A stretch of DNA of 64,000 nt from Microvirga guangxiensis (GTDB taxonomy: Bacteria > Pseudomonadota > Alphaproteobacteria > Rhizobiales > Beijerinckiaceae): the NCBI RefSeq assembly GCF_900102135.1, contig NZ_FMVJ01000002.1:273709-337708 (forward strand), given 5' to 3'. The first letter of the stretch is position 1, and every line of letters begins with the position of its first letter. Below, in pieces: positions 46,670 through 56,816 of the stretch. The position numbers and the translations under genes were made by a program. Below the pieces are notes generated by a model. The model ran no database searches and was not told the origin of the DNA. It was given only the letters and a program-made list of their open reading frames with translations.

Positions 46670-47782
46670 CTATTTGTCCCCGATGCGAACCGGCGTTCCC
46701 GGCTCAAGAATGATGGAGCCGGCGCTCACAACGATATCGCCCTCCCGCAAGCCGGATGTGACGGCGACAAGGCTGGCCGTTGCATCCTTCGACACCTCGA
46801 CTTGCTGCCGGGCGATGGTTTCGCCATCGAGCTTGAGCACATATCGGTGGTTCTGATCACCGCGCACGGCCTCGGGCGGAACTGCAACGACGTCCTGCAC
46901 TTCACGCACGACGATATCGCCGGAGGCGAACATGCCACCGCGCAGAATCCTGTCGCCGTTCTCAACCCGGATGTAGACCGGTATCGAACGCGATCCCGTC
47001 TTGGCGGTGGGGTTGATACGTTCCACGAGCCCCGAGAACTCGCGGCCCTCCAGGCCGGGCACGCGGAACAGCGCCCTCTGGCCGACAGCTATAAGACCGA
47101 TCTCGTTCGTCGGCACAGGAGCCTCGATTTCAAGTTCGGCCAAGTCGATGAGAACAAGGAGCTTACCGTCCACCGCAGCCTTGTCGCCCGGATTGACGGC
47201 ACGCTCGGAGACAAAACCGTCGATGGGCGCCCGCACGACGCCGTCCTCGAGAGCCTTGCGCGCCTGCTCCACCTGCGCCTCCTGAGCCCGCACGGTTGCT
47301 TGAGCTGCCCGGAACGCGCTTTCCACCTCGTTGACGGAGGCCTGAGCTGCATAACCTTTGTCCTGCAGGCTGAGCTTCATCTGCCGGTTCTTCTCCGCCA
47401 GAGCAAACTGCGCCTTGGCGGACTCAAGATTGGCTACTCGCTCATTGAGCCGGGATTTCAGGTCTTCGGTGTCGAGGCGTACGAGAACGTCGCCCTTCTT
47501 CACCGGCTGACCTTCCTGCACCAAAACCTCGGCCACCTGGGCGGCAACCTGGGACTTGAGGGTCGTCTGGTTGACCGGCCGCAGCGTACCTGCAAGCGGC
47601 ACGGTAAAGCGTAAATCGGCCTTGCGAACGGCAAAGGTCTCGCTGCGAGCAAGCTCCGTTACTACCGGCGCGCTCGGCTGTACCACCGCCTGGGCCGTAT
47701 CGTTCTTCAGGTAGCGTGCGCTTCCAATACCCAGGGCAGAGATGCCGAGGACAACAAGCGCGGCTGTCGTTTTCTTCTTCAC
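46670..47782 (-). CDS. RND efflux periplasmic adaptor (membrane fusion protein)
   Basis: A 370-residue HlyD-like adaptor. An N-terminal membrane anchor (about 5-24) precedes a barrel-sandwich lipoyl motif split around a coiled-coil hairpin: EVLVQEGQPVKKGDVLVRLD, then the heptads near 110-170, then APIDGFVSERAVNPGDKAAV. The beta-barrel and membrane-proximal domains complete it. It bridges the RND pump and an outer-membrane channel. The GTG start at 47782 has an AGGA site eight bases upstream. Second gene of the operon, 10 bases after the padR-type gene. Confidence 0.92.
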   Translation of the reverse strand: MKKKTTAALVVLGISALGIGSARYLKNDTAQAVVQPSAPVVTELARSETFAVRKADLRFTVPLAGTLRPVNQTTLKSQVAAQVAEVLVQEGQPVKKGDVLVRLDTEDLKSRLNERVANLESAKAQFALAEKNRQMKLSLQDKGYAAQASVNEVESAFRAAQATVRAQEAQVEQARKALEDGVVRAPIDGFVSERAVNPGDKAAVDGKLLVLIDLAELEIEAPVPTNEIGLIAVGQRALFRVPGLEGREFSGLVERINPTAKTGSRSIPVYIRVENGDRILRGGMFASGDIVVREVQDVVAVPPEAVRGDQNHRYVLKLDGETIARQQVEVSKDATASLVAVTSGLREGDIVVSAGSIILEPGTPVRIGDK

Positions 47783-47792
47783 GGCGATGTTC

Positions 47793-48365
47793 CTAAGACA
47801 GTTCCGAGTCGACGAGATCGGCCGTCTTCTGCTTGTGTTGCTTGTTTGCTCCGCCCGACAGCTCAGCCAGGAAGGCGGGTACGCTCTCGTTCAGGAAAGC
47901 AAGCTCGGCATTGACCAGCGCCATCCCCATGCGCACCAGAAAGCGATGCCCCGGCCGAGACGCGCCGGTCGATGCTTCCATTTCCATCCTGACCTGCTTG
48001 AGTTCCAGCATCCGGTTAGCGAGCACGTCACGCAGCTTTTCGGGGGGCAGCAGATCGGCGAACATCAGAAGCGTGACCAGTTCGGAACGAATCTTGTGTC
48101 GCCCTTCCGAGGCCCTCAAGGATGTGGTCAGGGCCTCGCGCCCTGCCTCGAGCAAGGTGTAAACGGTCTTATTGGGCCGCCCTTCCTGAGGCACGACCTT
48201 GGCCGAAACCAGTCCCTCCTGATCGAGGAGCTTCAGAGCGGCATAGATCCCGCTGGGCGCCACATCGATGAAGCGTGAGAAGACCTCCTCGACGCGCTTC
48301 TTGATCTCGTAGCCGGACGCATCCCCCATGGACAGGACAGCCAGACACAGCGTTTTTGTATCCAA
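47793..48365 (-). CDS. PadR family transcriptional regulator
   Basis: About 190 residues. A winged helix (about 5-80: GYEIKKRVEEVFSRFIDVAP, then SGIYAALKLLDQEGLV) is followed by a C-terminal helical dimerisation region, as in PadR/AcrR-like phenolic and drug repressors. The start is either a TTG at 48365, nine bases after a GGAG site, or a TTG at 48380. First gene of the efflux operon. A perfect palindrome overlaps its ribosome site, so autorepression that also controls the pump is likely. Confidence 0.87.
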   Translation of the reverse strand: MDTKTLCLAVLSMGDASGYEIKKRVEEVFSRFIDVAPSGIYAALKLLDQEGLVSAKVVPQEGRPNKTVYTLLEAGREALTTSLRASEGRHKIRSELVTLLMFADLLPPEKLRDVLANRMLELKQVRMEMEASTGASRPGHRFLVRMGMALVNAELAFLNESVPAFLAELSGGANKQHKQKTADLVDSELS

Positions 48366-48371
48366 AATGGA

Positions 48372-48390
48372 ATACTCCAATTTGGAGTAT
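48372..48390. promoter_or_regulatory. PadR operator palindrome
   Basis: ATACTCCAA (48372-48380) and TTGGAGTAT (48382-48390) are perfect complements about a single central T. The palindrome contains the GGAG ribosome site of the padR-type gene, so a bound repressor would block its expression and that of the pump genes. Confidence 0.7.
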
Positions 48391-48454
48391 ATTTAGGTAT
48401 CTTTCCCGCAGCCGTCAACGAGTCTCAGCAAGCGTTTATCGAGCTATTTCACGC

Positions 48455-48468
48455 CTCCCATAAGGGAG
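48455..48468. repeat. Perfect short hairpin after hutC
   Basis: CTCCC and GGGAG arms enclose ATAA. A second, longer pairing is possible between CCATAAGGG (48458-48466) and CCCTTATGG (48527-48535), the latter ending at the hutC stop. Possibly part of the hutC terminator, though no T run is present. Confidence 0.35.
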
Positions 48469-48535
48469 CGCGACTGGAGCGGTCGACGTCATTACGTGCG
48501 GGCGAACCTCGCAGTCGACGTTACAGCCCTTATGG

Positions 48536-49282
48536 TCATTGAACGGCTGAGCTACCTTTGACGGATGGAGAAAAACGACCCATCAGGTGGTGCCTTTCGC
48601 CCGGATAAGTGATCCGCGCTTCCGTCACGAAGGCTCCGGCCTGCCAGGTTCGCCGTTCGAGAACGAGGCAAGCCGCTCCTGTTCTGATCTGAAGACGTTT
48701 TGCCATCGTGCTGTCGGCGTTGACGGCGCGGACGATGTGCTCCGCATCTGTCCACGGCACGCGCCTCAGCAGCCAAGTGCCTGGAGGGGCGTCCTTGAAG
48801 ACCTCTCCGTTGGCTTCCGGAACAGTGGCAAGGCTGATCAGGCGTTCCTCGAAGGCTTGAGGCACATCATCCATGACATGGAGGGTCGAGATGTAGAGCA
48901 TTTCGGTGCCGACGGGCAGCCCGATGCGGTGCGCGGCAGCGGTATCGATGGGATCAATGGACCGATGAACGACCTTGAAATGATAGACGGTGCCGGTGCG
49001 CGCCGCCTCGAGGGCGAAATCCTGAATGTCCAGGACAGCTTGCCGCGTGCTCGGCTCCGCCACCACCGAACCAGCTCTGCGCCGGCGCGTGATGAGACCG
49101 TTGACTGCGAGCGTCGAGAGCACTTTGTTCACGGTCATGCGCGAACAGCCATATTCCGCCATGAGTTCGTGCTCGAAAGGAATCCGGTATCCCGGAGGCC
49201 ATTCGCCAGACATGATCTTGGCTTCGATATCGTCGCGGATACGCTGGTACAGGTGTTTCATGCCGGACGGTGCTTCCTTCAC
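48536..49282 (-). CDS. hutC: Histidine utilization repressor HutC
   Basis: A 248-residue GntR/HutC regulator. The winged helix (about 8-75) has SGEWPPGYRIPFEHELMAEY, then GCSRMTVNKVLSTLA, typical of HutC. The UTRA-type effector domain (about 95-235, TEMLYISTLHVMDDVPQAFE) binds urocanate in characterised homologues, releasing DNA. The GTG start at 49282 overlaps the hutF stop as GTGA; an ATG at 49261 is the alternative. It is expected to repress both hut arms through the palindromes at 50727-50776 and probably the transporter at 56817. Confidence 0.93.
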   Translation of the reverse strand: MKEAPSGMKHLYQRIRDDIEAKIMSGEWPPGYRIPFEHELMAEYGCSRMTVNKVLSTLAVNGLITRRRRAGSVVAEPSTRQAVLDIQDFALEAARTGTVYHFKVVHRSIDPIDTAAAHRIGLPVGTEMLYISTLHVMDDVPQAFEERLISLATVPEANGEVFKDAPPGTWLLRRVPWTDAEHIVRAVNADSTMAKRLQIRTGAACLVLERRTWQAGAFVTEARITYPGERHHLMGRFSPSVKGSSAVQ

Positions 49283-50637
49283 GACAGAATGTGCCTCATG
49301 GAACGCACGTAGCGTGCGGTGATGACTTCGCGATCAATGTGCCTGCCGTCTTTTACCAAAGGTTTGCCCGCAACCATCACCATGTCGATGGCCGAATGGC
49401 TGGCGACGAAGAGATAGGCATCGATCCAGCGGTCTCCTGAAACCGCAGCCAGATCCGGGTGGTCCGGCTTAAGAACCACGATGTCGGCTCTCTGCCCTGG
49501 AGCCAGGACGCCGATGCGCCGCCGAAGTGCCTGAGCGCCGCCGGCGAGCGCTTTTTCATAGAGCGTGCGGCCTGTCGAATCCCCCTCACCGGCCGCCAGA
49601 ACGTTACGGGCACGGTGCTTGAGGCGCTGACTATATTCGAGTTGCTTCAGTTCTCCGGGAGCTGAGATCTCAATATTCGAATCCGACCCAACACCAAAGA
49701 CGCCACCTTCTGCGAGATAATCCACACCCTCGAAGATACCATCGCCGAGATTGGCCTCGGTGATCGGACACAGTCCGGCCACGGCACGGCTCTTCGCCAT
49801 GCCCTTGACCTCGTCGCGATCCAGGTGCGTCGCATGAATGAGGCACCAGCGCCGATCGACAGGCGCATGATCGAGCAGCCACGCCACTGGGCGCTGTCCT
49901 GACCACGCTAGGCAATCCTCGACCTCTTTGGTCTGCTCAGCGATGTGAATGTGGATTGGTCCCTCCCCAGCCATGGCCAGAACCTCATTGAGGCCCTCCG
50001 GCGTCACGGCCCTCAAGCTGTGGGGCGCAATGCCGACCGCAGCGTTGTCGAGTCCGGCCACAGCCTTGCGAGCGCCTTCGAGAAGGCGGGAATAGCTCTC
50101 CACATCATTGATGAATCGCCGTTGCCCCTCCGATGGAGCAGCGCCGCCAAAACCGCCTTGTGCATAGAAGACCGGCAGCAATGTTAGGCCTATGCCGGTT
50201 TCATGGGCCGCGGCTGCGATGCGCCCCGAAAGCTCAGCGATATCGCCATAAGAACGCCCTTGTGCGTCGTGGTGCAGGTAGTGGAACTCAGCAAGCGAGG
50301 TGAAGCCCCTCTCGAGCATCTCCATCATGGCAAAGGCCGCGATGGCTTCTACGTCGTCCGGCGTGAGTGAGCCGAGGAACCGGTACATCACCTGCCGCCA
50401 TGTCCAGAAGCTGTCACCTTCGGGGCCGCGCGTTTCGGCAAGCCCCGCCATGCCGCGCTGGAACGTATGGCTGTGGAGGTTGGGAAGTCCAGGCAGCGCG
50501 ATCCCCGCGATACGTTCACGCCCTTCCGGAGAAGCATCCGGATGCACGGCGTCGATAGTGCCGTTTTCAATGTCGAGACCGACATTCCGAGCCCAGCCAT
50601 GGGGAAGAAGTGCATGATCGAGAATGAGCCTGCGCAT
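49279..50637 (-). CDS. hutF: Formimidoylglutamate deiminase HutF
   Basis: A 452-residue amidohydrolase that converts N-formimidoyl-L-glutamate to N-formyl-L-glutamate and ammonia, the five-step branch of histidine breakdown. Zinc-site residues are visible in LPNLHSHTFQRGMAGL and in IHIHIAEQTKEVEDC, with a further His in LIHATHLD and Asp in GVGSDSNIEIS. The ATG at 50637 (MRRLILDHALLPHGW) is chosen; the frame is open to 50736 but that part is intergenic. It pairs functionally with hutG on the divergent operon. Confidence 0.94.
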   Translation of the reverse strand: MRRLILDHALLPHGWARNVGLDIENGTIDAVHPDASPEGRERIAGIALPGLPNLHSHTFQRGMAGLAETRGPEGDSFWTWRQVMYRFLGSLTPDDVEAIAAFAMMEMLERGFTSLAEFHYLHHDAQGRSYGDIAELSGRIAAAAHETGIGLTLLPVFYAQGGFGGAAPSEGQRRFINDVESYSRLLEGARKAVAGLDNAAVGIAPHSLRAVTPEGLNEVLAMAGEGPIHIHIAEQTKEVEDCLAWSGQRPVAWLLDHAPVDRRWCLIHATHLDRDEVKGMAKSRAVAGLCPITEANLGDGIFEGVDYLAEGGVFGVGSDSNIEISAPGELKQLEYSQRLKHRARNVLAAGEGDSTGRTLYEKALAGGAQALRRRIGVLAPGQRADIVVLKPDHPDLAAVSGDRWIDAYLFVASHSAIDMVMVAGKPLVKDGRHIDREVITARYVRSMRHILS

Positions 50638-50726
50638 TGCTGCCGCCTTTGCTGTGAAAACGGCCCGACTATGGGTGGCCGCCAAAAAGCCACGCCGCCG
50701 CCTGACCATCAGAGCTGATCGAATAA

Positions 50727-50734
50727 GTCTAGAC
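50727..50734. promoter_or_regulatory. Possible second HutC site, hutF side
   Basis: The stretch AAGTCTAGACAATA, containing the palindrome GTCTAGAC, agrees with ATGTATAGACATTA from the main site at 11 of 14 positions. It lies closer to hutF, so it may control the leftward arm. Confidence 0.45.
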
Positions 50735-50744
50735 AATACCGATT

Positions 50745-50776
50745 ATTCGCGATTATGTATAGACATTATCGCGAAT
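50745..50776. promoter_or_regulatory. Putative HutC operator in the hutF-hutI promoter region
   Basis: ATTCGCGATTATGT (50745-50758) and ACATTATCGCGAAT (50763-50776) are inverted arms matching at 13 of 14 bases around ATAG. The centre contains ATGTATAGACAT, whose reverse complement recurs exactly at 56675-56686. It lies just before hutI. GntR/HutC proteins bind dyads of this sort. Confidence 0.7.
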
Positions 50777-50792
50777 GCACCGGAGCAGAGAC

Positions 50793-51995
50793 ATGCGCTT
50801 CGACCGGGTTTGGCTCAACGCCCGCCTAGCGACCCTTGGCGGAAACGATCTTGGGATTATCGAAAGCGGGGCCGTTGCCTCCAAGGATGGTCTTATCGCC
50901 TTCGCAGGGCCGATGCAGGATCTTCCAACCGGATGGGATGCGGCGGGGCGGATCGACTGCGAGGGACGTTGGATTACCCCGGGCCTGATCGACTGCCACA
51001 CTCACCTCGTCTACGGCGGCGACCGCGCCCATGAATTCGAACTGCGCCTGAAAGGGGCAAGTTACGAAGAAATCGCCCGCGCAGGCGGCGGAATTCTTTC
51101 TACTGTGAAGGCGACTCGCGCGGCGAGCGAGGACGAGCTTGTGGCAAGCGCCCTCCCTCGCTTGGACCATCTCATCGCAGAAGGCTGCACAACTGTCGAA
51201 ATCAAGTCTGGTTACGGCCTCGATCTTGAGTCGGAGACCCGTTCCTTGCGTGCTGCGCGCCGCTTGACCGATACGCGGCCCATCTCCGTCACCACCACCT
51301 TCCTCGGCGCCCATGCCTTGCCGCCCGAGGCGAATGGCGACAAGGATGCTTTCATCGACAAGGTCTGCGACCAGATGCTGCCGGTGCTGGCCCGAGAAGG
51401 TCTGGCAGATGCAGTCGACGCCTTCTGCGAGGGCATTGCCTTCTCTCCGGAGCAAGTCGCCCGGGTATTCGAAGCCGCCAGAACACACCGACTGAAAATC
51501 AAGCTCCATGCCGACCAGCTTTCGAACCTGAACGGTGCGAAGCTCGCCGCCGATTACGGCGCCTTGTCCGCGGATCACCTCGAATACACGGATGTGGATG
51601 GAGCAGTCGCCATGGCGAAGGCCGGCACAGTCGCCGTGCTGCTGCCGGGTGCCTTCTACATGCTGCGCGAAACGCAGCTTCCGCCGATTGCCGCCTTCCG
51701 CGAAGCAGGCACGCATATGGCTCTGGCGACCGATTGCAATCCCGGCACCTCCCCGATGACGTCCCTTCTGCTGACGATGAACATGGGCGCGACCCTGTTC
51801 CGCCTGACAGTAGAGGAATGCATTGCCGGCGTGACTCGCGAAGCCGCCCGCGCACTCGGAAAGCTCGACGAGATCGGCACGCTGGAGCCCGGCAAGTTCT
51901 GCGACCTCGCGATCTGGGAGATCGAGCGGCCCGCAGAACTCGTCTACCGCATCGGCTTCAACCCCCTTCATGCCCGTATCTGGAGAGGCCAGTGA
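50793..51995 (+). CDS. hutI: Imidazolonepropionase HutI
   Basis: A 400-residue metal-dependent amidohydrolase that opens 4-imidazolone-5-propionate to formimidoylglutamate, step three of histidine degradation. The metal site is seen in [13 protein letters not shown]; substrate residues lie in [19 protein letters not shown] ([11 protein letters not shown]), [22 protein letters not shown] and [10 protein letters not shown]. The ATG at 50793 has a GGAG site seven bases upstream; an ATG at 50775 overlaps the operator and is less likely. Its stop overlaps the hutH start. Confidence 0.96.
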   Translation: MRFDRVWLNARLATLGGNDLGIIESGAVASKDGLIAFAGPMQDLPTGWDAAGRIDCEGRWITPGLIDCHTHLVYGGDRAHEFELRLKGASYEEIARAGGGILSTVKATRAASEDELVASALPRLDHLIAEGCTTVEIKSGYGLDLESETRSLRAARRLTDTRPISVTTTFLGAHALPPEANGDKDAFIDKVCDQMLPVLAREGLADAVDAFCEGIAFSPEQVARVFEAARTHRLKIKLHADQLSNLNGAKLAADYGALSADHLEYTDVDGAVAMAKAGTVAVLLPGAFYMLRETQLPPIAAFREAGTHMALATDCNPGTSPMTSLLLTMNMGATLFRLTVEECIAGVTREAARALGKLDEIGTLEPGKFCDLAIWEIERPAELVYRIGFNPLHARIWRGQ

Positions 51996-53536
51996 CCAAG
52001 ATTCTTACACTCATTCCCGGCTCGGTCAGTCTCGCGGATTGGCGTCGCGTTTATCGTGGCGTCGAGGTCGAGCTCGACGAGGGATGCCGCACGCGTATCG
52101 AGGCTGGCGCGAAGACCATCGAGACCATCGTTGCGAAGGGTGAGCCGGTCTACGGCATCAATACGGGTTTCGGAAAACTGGCGAGCGTCCGTATCGGCAC
52201 CGCCGATCTGGCAACGCTCCAGCGCAATATCGTGCTGTCCCATGCGGCAGGTGTCGGTGAGCCGCTTCCTATCCCTGTTGTGCGTCTCGTAATGGCGCTG
52301 AAGCTCGCAAGCCTTGCGCAAGGCGCATCCGGAGTGCGCTGGTCGACCATCGAGCACCTCATCGCGTGCCTCAGAGCAGGGCTTGTACCCGTCATTCCGG
52401 GCCAGGGATCGGTCGGCGCCTCGGGCGATCTGGCGCCTCTTGCCCATATGACCGCTGCGCTGATGGGCGTTGGCGAGTTCTTCGTCGATGGCGTGCGGAT
52501 ACCCGCGGAAGCTGCCTTGTCCCAAGCCGGTCTTGATCCTCTGGTCCTTGGGCCGAAGGAAGGTCTGGCCCTCCTCAACGGCACGCAGGTGTCGACGGCG
52601 CTGGCGCTCGCCGGTCTCTTCGAAGCCGAGCGTGTTTTCCAGGCCGCACTCGTCACAGGCGCTCTCGCCACTGATGCGGCAAAGGGCTCCGATGGTCCGT
52701 TCGATGCACGCATCCAGATGCTTCGCCGTCATCGGGGGCAGATCGAGGTGGCCGCATCGCTGCGCGCCTTGATGCAGGGAAGCGCCATCCGCGCCTCTCA
52801 CCTCACCAATGACGACCGCGTGCAGGACCCCTATTGCCTGCGCTGCCAGCCGCAGGTGATGGGTGCGGTGCTCGATCTGCTGCGTCAGGCTGGAGAGACG
52901 CTCGGCACCGAGGCCAACGGCGTGTCCGACAACCCCCTCGTGTTTTCCGATACGGGCGAAGTCATTTCAGGCGGAAACTTCCACGCCGAACCCGTGGCTT
53001 TTGCCGCAGACATGATCGCCATGGCCTTGTGCGAGATCGGTTCGCTCGCGGAGCGCCGCATCGCCATGCTGGTCGATCCCAGCCTCTCGGGCCTTCCTGC
53101 ATTCCTGACTCCGAAACCGGGCCTGAATTCCGGCTTCATGATCCCTCAGGTGACGGCGGCCGCCCTCGTGTCCGAGAACAAGCAGCGCGCCTATCCGGCG
53201 AGCGTCGATTCCATCCCCACCTCCGCCAACCAGGAAGACCATGTGTCCATGGCGACCCATGGCGCGCGCAGGCTTCTGCCCATGGCTGCCAACGCCGCGA
53301 ATGTTATCGGAATCGAACTTCTGGCCGCAGCTCAAGGCTGTGACTTTCATGCCCCCATGCAGTCAAGCGAACGGCTGGAGCGCGCGCGCTCCCTGCTGCG
53401 TGCAAGGGTGGCCCACCTCAGCGATGACCGGCACATGGCGCCCGACATGCAACTAGCGACCGATCTTGTTTCCTCCGGCGCGGTCGCTGAAAGCGCCGGT
53501 GTCGATATCCTGCCTCTGGTGACGGATGAGGCATGA
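51992..53536 (+). CDS. hutH: Histidine ammonia-lyase HutH
   Basis: A 514-residue lyase that removes ammonia from L-histidine to give urocanate. The MIO prosthetic group forms from Ala-Ser-Gly in [14 protein letters not shown]. The family features [15 protein letters not shown], and later QDPYSLR-like ([15 protein letters not shown]) and [14 protein letters not shown] are all in place. It starts at GTG 51992, overlapping the hutI stop as GTGA, with a GGAG site before it. The long open frame starting at 51734 is an out-of-gene shadow. Confidence 0.97.
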   Translation: MTKILTLIPGSVSLADWRRVYRGVEVELDEGCRTRIEAGAKTIETIVAKGEPVYGINTGFGKLASVRIGTADLATLQRNIVLSHAAGVGEPLPIPVVRLVMALKLASLAQGASGVRWSTIEHLIACLRAGLVPVIPGQGSVGASGDLAPLAHMTAALMGVGEFFVDGVRIPAEAALSQAGLDPLVLGPKEGLALLNGTQVSTALALAGLFEAERVFQAALVTGALATDAAKGSDGPFDARIQMLRRHRGQIEVAASLRALMQGSAIRASHLTNDDRVQDPYCLRCQPQVMGAVLDLLRQAGETLGTEANGVSDNPLVFSDTGEVISGGNFHAEPVAFAADMIAMALCEIGSLAERRIAMLVDPSLSGLPAFLTPKPGLNSGFMIPQVTAAALVSENKQRAYPASVDSIPTSANQEDHVSMATHGARRLLPMAANAANVIGIELLAAAQGCDFHAPMQSSERLERARSLLRARVAHLSDDRHMAPDMQLATDLVSSGAVAESAGVDILPLVTDEA

Positions 53537-54372
53537 TCATGCATGATCAGAGCACTTCATGGCGGGCAATCACTCGCGGCGATGCCCCGCTCGTCGTAAG
53601 CCTGCCGCATACCGGCACCGACATCCCTGCCCCCTATGATTCCGGTCTCGTATCGCCCTGGCTTGCGCGCAAGGATGCCGACTGGTGGATAGAACGTCTT
53701 TATGACTTTGCTGCCGGCCTCGGCGCGACCGTCCTTCGCACGTCGATCTCGCGCACAGTGATCGACGTGAACCGCGACCCGAGCGGAGTCTCCCTCTATC
53801 CCGGCCAAGCCACCACGGAGCTTTGCCCTACCACCACCTTCGATGGTGAGCCTTTGTACGAGCCGGGTGCAGAACCGGACGCAGAGGCGGTTGCTGAACG
53901 CCGCGCGCGCTTCTTCGATCCCTATCACGAGGCTTTGAGAACTGAGGTCAAGCGCCTGCGCTCGCGGAATGACCATGTTGTCGTCTACGATTGCCACTCC
54001 ATCCGCTCGGTCATTCCGCGCCTCTTCGAAGGCACCCTGCCCCATTTCAACATCGGCACCAATGGCGGCACGACCTGCGCCCCCGAGTTGAGCGCAGCTA
54101 TCGAAGACCTTTGCAGCGGCAGCGGCCTGAGTCATGTAGTCAATGGCCGCTTCAAGGGCGGGTACATTACCCGAAGCCTCGGCGAGCCTGACAAGGGCGT
54201 GCATGCAATCCAGATGGAACTGGCCTGTCGCGGCTACATGAACGAGCCGCTCGGCCCTGTTGCAGAGGGGCAATGGCCGTCCCCTTACGACGAGAGCTAT
54301 GCCGCGCCGATGCGCGAGGTTCTCACACGGATTCTCAAAGCCTGTCTCACCTTTGCCCATTCGAAAGCCTGA
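53533..54372 (+). CDS. hutG: N-formylglutamate deformylase HutG
   Basis: A 279-residue N-formylglutamate amidohydrolase, giving glutamate and formate, the last step of the HutF branch. It has [14 protein letters not shown] near the start, then DVNRDPSG, and [18 protein letters not shown], which carry the expected metal and substrate residues. The ATG at 53533 overlaps the hutH stop (ATGA). The presence of both hutF and hutG shows that the formate-yielding route, not direct HutG formimidase, is used. Confidence 0.94.
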   Translation: MIMHDQSTSWRAITRGDAPLVVSLPHTGTDIPAPYDSGLVSPWLARKDADWWIERLYDFAAGLGATVLRTSISRTVIDVNRDPSGVSLYPGQATTELCPTTTFDGEPLYEPGAEPDAEAVAERRARFFDPYHEALRTEVKRLRSRNDHVVVYDCHSIRSVIPRLFEGTLPHFNIGTNGGTTCAPELSAAIEDLCSGSGLSHVVNGRFKGGYITRSLGEPDKGVHAIQMELACRGYMNEPLGPVAEGQWPSPYDESYAAPMREVLTRILKACLTFAHSKA

Positions 54373-54387
54373 CCCGAGGATATGTCC

Positions 54388-56052
54388 ATGACACGCATCG
54401 ACAATGCCCGCGTAATCCGCGCCGCCCACGGCACCGAACTCTCGGCCAAGAGCTGGCTGACGGAAGCGCCCCTGCGCATGCTGATGAACAACCTCGATCC
54501 GAACGTCGCCGAGAAACCCGGCGAACTTGTCGTCTATGGCGGCATTGGCCGCGCGGCGCGCGATTGGGACAGTTTCGACCGCATCGTCGCCGCCTTGAAA
54601 AATCTGGAAACGGATGAGACGCTTCTGATCCAGTCCGGCAAGCCGGTCGGCGTGTTCCGCACCCATTCGGATGCACCCCGCGTGCTGATCGCGAATTCGA
54701 ACCTCGTGCCGCACTGGGCTAATTGGGACAAGTTCCACGAACTCGACCGCAAGGGCCTCATGATGTACGGCCAGATGACAGCCGGCTCCTGGATCTATAT
54801 CGGCACCCAGGGCATCGTGCAGGGCACTTACGAGACCTTCGTGGAAGTGGGGCGCCAGCACTATAACGGCGATCTCTCGGGCCGCTGGATTCTCACAGGA
54901 GGTCTTGGCGGCATGGGCGGCGCGCAACCGCTCGCGGCGACGATGGCGGGCGCCTCATGCCTTGCCGTCGAGTGCCAGCCGAGCCGCATCGAGATGCGTC
55001 TGCGCACGGGCTATCTCGACCGGCGCGCCGATACTCTCGACGAGGCCATGGCGATCATCGAGCAATCCTGCCGCGACAAGAAGCCGGTTTCCGTCGGCCT
55101 TCTCGGCAACGCCGCAGAAATCTTCCCCGAAATCTACCGGCGCGGCATCCGTCCCGATGCCGTGACGGACCAGACCTCCGCGCATGATCCGATCAACGGC
55201 TATCTGCCGAAAGGCTGGACCCTGGCGGAATGGGAAGCCAAGCGTGAAACAGACCCGAAGGCTGTCGAGCATGCGGCGAAGGAATCCATGGCCGAGCACG
55301 TGCGCGCCATGCTCGATTTCTACAAGGCGGGAGTGCCAACCCTAGATTACGGCAACAACATCCGTCAGATGGCTAAGGAGGAAGGCGTGGAAAACGCCTT
55401 CGACTTCCCTGGCTTCGTTCCGGCATACATCCGCCCCCTCTTCTGCCGGGGCATCGGCCCGTTCCGCTGGGCTGCACTCTCGGGCGATCCGGAAGACATC
55501 TACAAGACCGACGCCAAGGTGAAGGAGCTGCTGCCGGACAACAAGCACCTCCACAATTGGCTCGACATGGCAAAGGAGCGCATCAAGTTCCAGGGCCTTC
55601 CCGCGCGCATCTGCTGGGTCGGCCTCGGCGACCGCCATCGCCTCGGCCTCGCCTTCAACGAGATGGTGGCGAAGGGCGAGTTGAAGGCCCCCATCGTGAT
55701 CGGTCGCGACCATCTCGATTCCGGCTCCGTCGCCAGCCCCAATCGTGAGACGGAAGCCATGAAGGACGGCTCGGACGCGGTGTCAGACTGGCCGCTGCTC
55801 AACGCCCTCCTCAACTGCGCTTCGGGTGCGACCTGGGTGTCGCTGCACCATGGCGGCGGCGTCGGCATGGGCTTCTCGCAGCATTCAGGCATGGTCATCG
55901 TCTGCGATGGCACGCCGGAAGCCGCCAAGCGCATCGAGCGCGTGCTCTGGAACGATCCCGCCACCGGCGTGATGCGCCACGCGGATGCGGGCTATGACAT
56001 CGCCATCGACTGCGCCCACGAGCATGGTCTCAACCTGCCGAGCCTGCGCTGA
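54388..56052 (+). CDS. hutU: Urocanate hydratase HutU
   Basis: A 554-residue urocanase that turns urocanate into imidazolonepropionate with a tightly bound NAD used as an electrophile. Recognisable segments are [52 protein letters not shown], and the conserved C-terminal [20 protein letters not shown] with its cysteine-containing LLNC just before. The start at 54388 is spaced correctly from a CGAGGA site; the ATG at 54382 is too close to it. Its stop overlaps hutD (TGATG). Confidence 0.97.
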   Translation: MTRIDNARVIRAAHGTELSAKSWLTEAPLRMLMNNLDPNVAEKPGELVVYGGIGRAARDWDSFDRIVAALKNLETDETLLIQSGKPVGVFRTHSDAPRVLIANSNLVPHWANWDKFHELDRKGLMMYGQMTAGSWIYIGTQGIVQGTYETFVEVGRQHYNGDLSGRWILTGGLGGMGGAQPLAATMAGASCLAVECQPSRIEMRLRTGYLDRRADTLDEAMAIIEQSCRDKKPVSVGLLGNAAEIFPEIYRRGIRPDAVTDQTSAHDPINGYLPKGWTLAEWEAKRETDPKAVEHAAKESMAEHVRAMLDFYKAGVPTLDYGNNIRQMAKEEGVENAFDFPGFVPAYIRPLFCRGIGPFRWAALSGDPEDIYKTDAKVKELLPDNKHLHNWLDMAKERIKFQGLPARICWVGLGDRHRLGLAFNEMVAKGELKAPIVIGRDHLDSGSVASPNRETEAMKDGSDAVSDWPLLNALLNCASGATWVSLHHGGGVGMGFSQHSGMVIVCDGTPEAAKRIERVLWNDPATGVMRHADAGYDIAIDCAHEHGLNLPSLR

Positions 56053-56630
56053 TGAAGGATCGCGTGATCCGAAACCGCGATCTTGTTCGCGTTCCCTGGA
56101 GGAATGGCGGCGGCACCACTGCGGAGGTCGCCGCCTTCCCGGAGGGCTCGGGCTTCGACTCCTTCAGCTGGCGCATCAGCATGGCCGATGTCGCGTCCGA
56201 CGGGCCGTTCTCCCTGTTCCCCGGCATCGACCGCACGTTGATCCTGGTCGAGGGGGACGGCATCGAGCTCGACGTGGAGGGCATTGCCTATCAGCTGGAT
56301 CGCGCCTCTCCGAAGCTCTCGTTCTCAGGCGACAACATCACAACCGGGCATCTTCTCTCAGGTCCGATCCGCGACCTGAACGTGATGACGCGCCGTGGAC
56401 GTTTCCGGCATCGGACCCGGTTCGTGGAATCCGGCGTCGCACTTTTGTCGGAAGACACCGTGGCGGCTGCCCTCGTAGCCCTCGACGGCTCCTTCGACGT
56501 GACGGTCCATTCGATGCTCCATTCGCTTCAGGCCATGGATACCCTCATGCTGGAGCCTACGCAGGACCTCCTGCAGATCTCCGGTTCTGGCCGCGCCATT
56601 CTCGTGGAGATCGAACCCGATCCGGCGTAG
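56052..56630 (+). CDS. hutD: HutD family protein
   Basis: A 192-residue cupin-fold HutD. Typical segments are RVPWRNGGGTTAEVAAFP, SFSWRISMADVASDGPFSLF and GIDRTLILVEGDGIEL. HutD is found in many hut operons and is proposed to limit expression by binding a pathway intermediate such as formylglutamate; it is not a catabolic enzyme. Last gene of the five-gene hutIHGUD operon. Confidence 0.93.
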   Translation: MKDRVIRNRDLVRVPWRNGGGTTAEVAAFPEGSGFDSFSWRISMADVASDGPFSLFPGIDRTLILVEGDGIELDVEGIAYQLDRASPKLSFSGDNITTGHLLSGPIRDLNVMTRRGRFRHRTRFVESGVALLSEDTVAAALVALDGSFDVTVHSMLHSLQAMDTLMLEPTQDLLQISGSGRAILVEIEPDPA

Positions 56631-56674
56631 CGCCCAATTTCAGCGGGAGGTGCCTAAAACAGTGGCAGCGGGAA

Positions 56675-56692
56675 ATGTCTATACATTTGACA
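56675..56692 (+). promoter_or_regulatory. Putative HutC operator next to a promoter -35 box
   Basis: ATGTCTATACAT (56675-56686) is the exact reverse complement of the core of the hutI operator and is directly followed by TTGACA (56687-56692), a consensus -35 box. A weak -10 match, TGCCAT, lies 17 bases on (56710-56715). This places the ABC transporter genes under probable hut control. Confidence 0.65.
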
Positions 56693-56816
56693 TTGTCGTT
56701 ACGGCATGTTGCCATTCGCGCGCTCGGGAAAAACCTTCGACGCAGCAGGATCAAAATCCCTCAAGGGATGCAGTCGACAGAACGGGCCAGAGGATTTGAA
56801 AGCAACGGAGGCTGCT

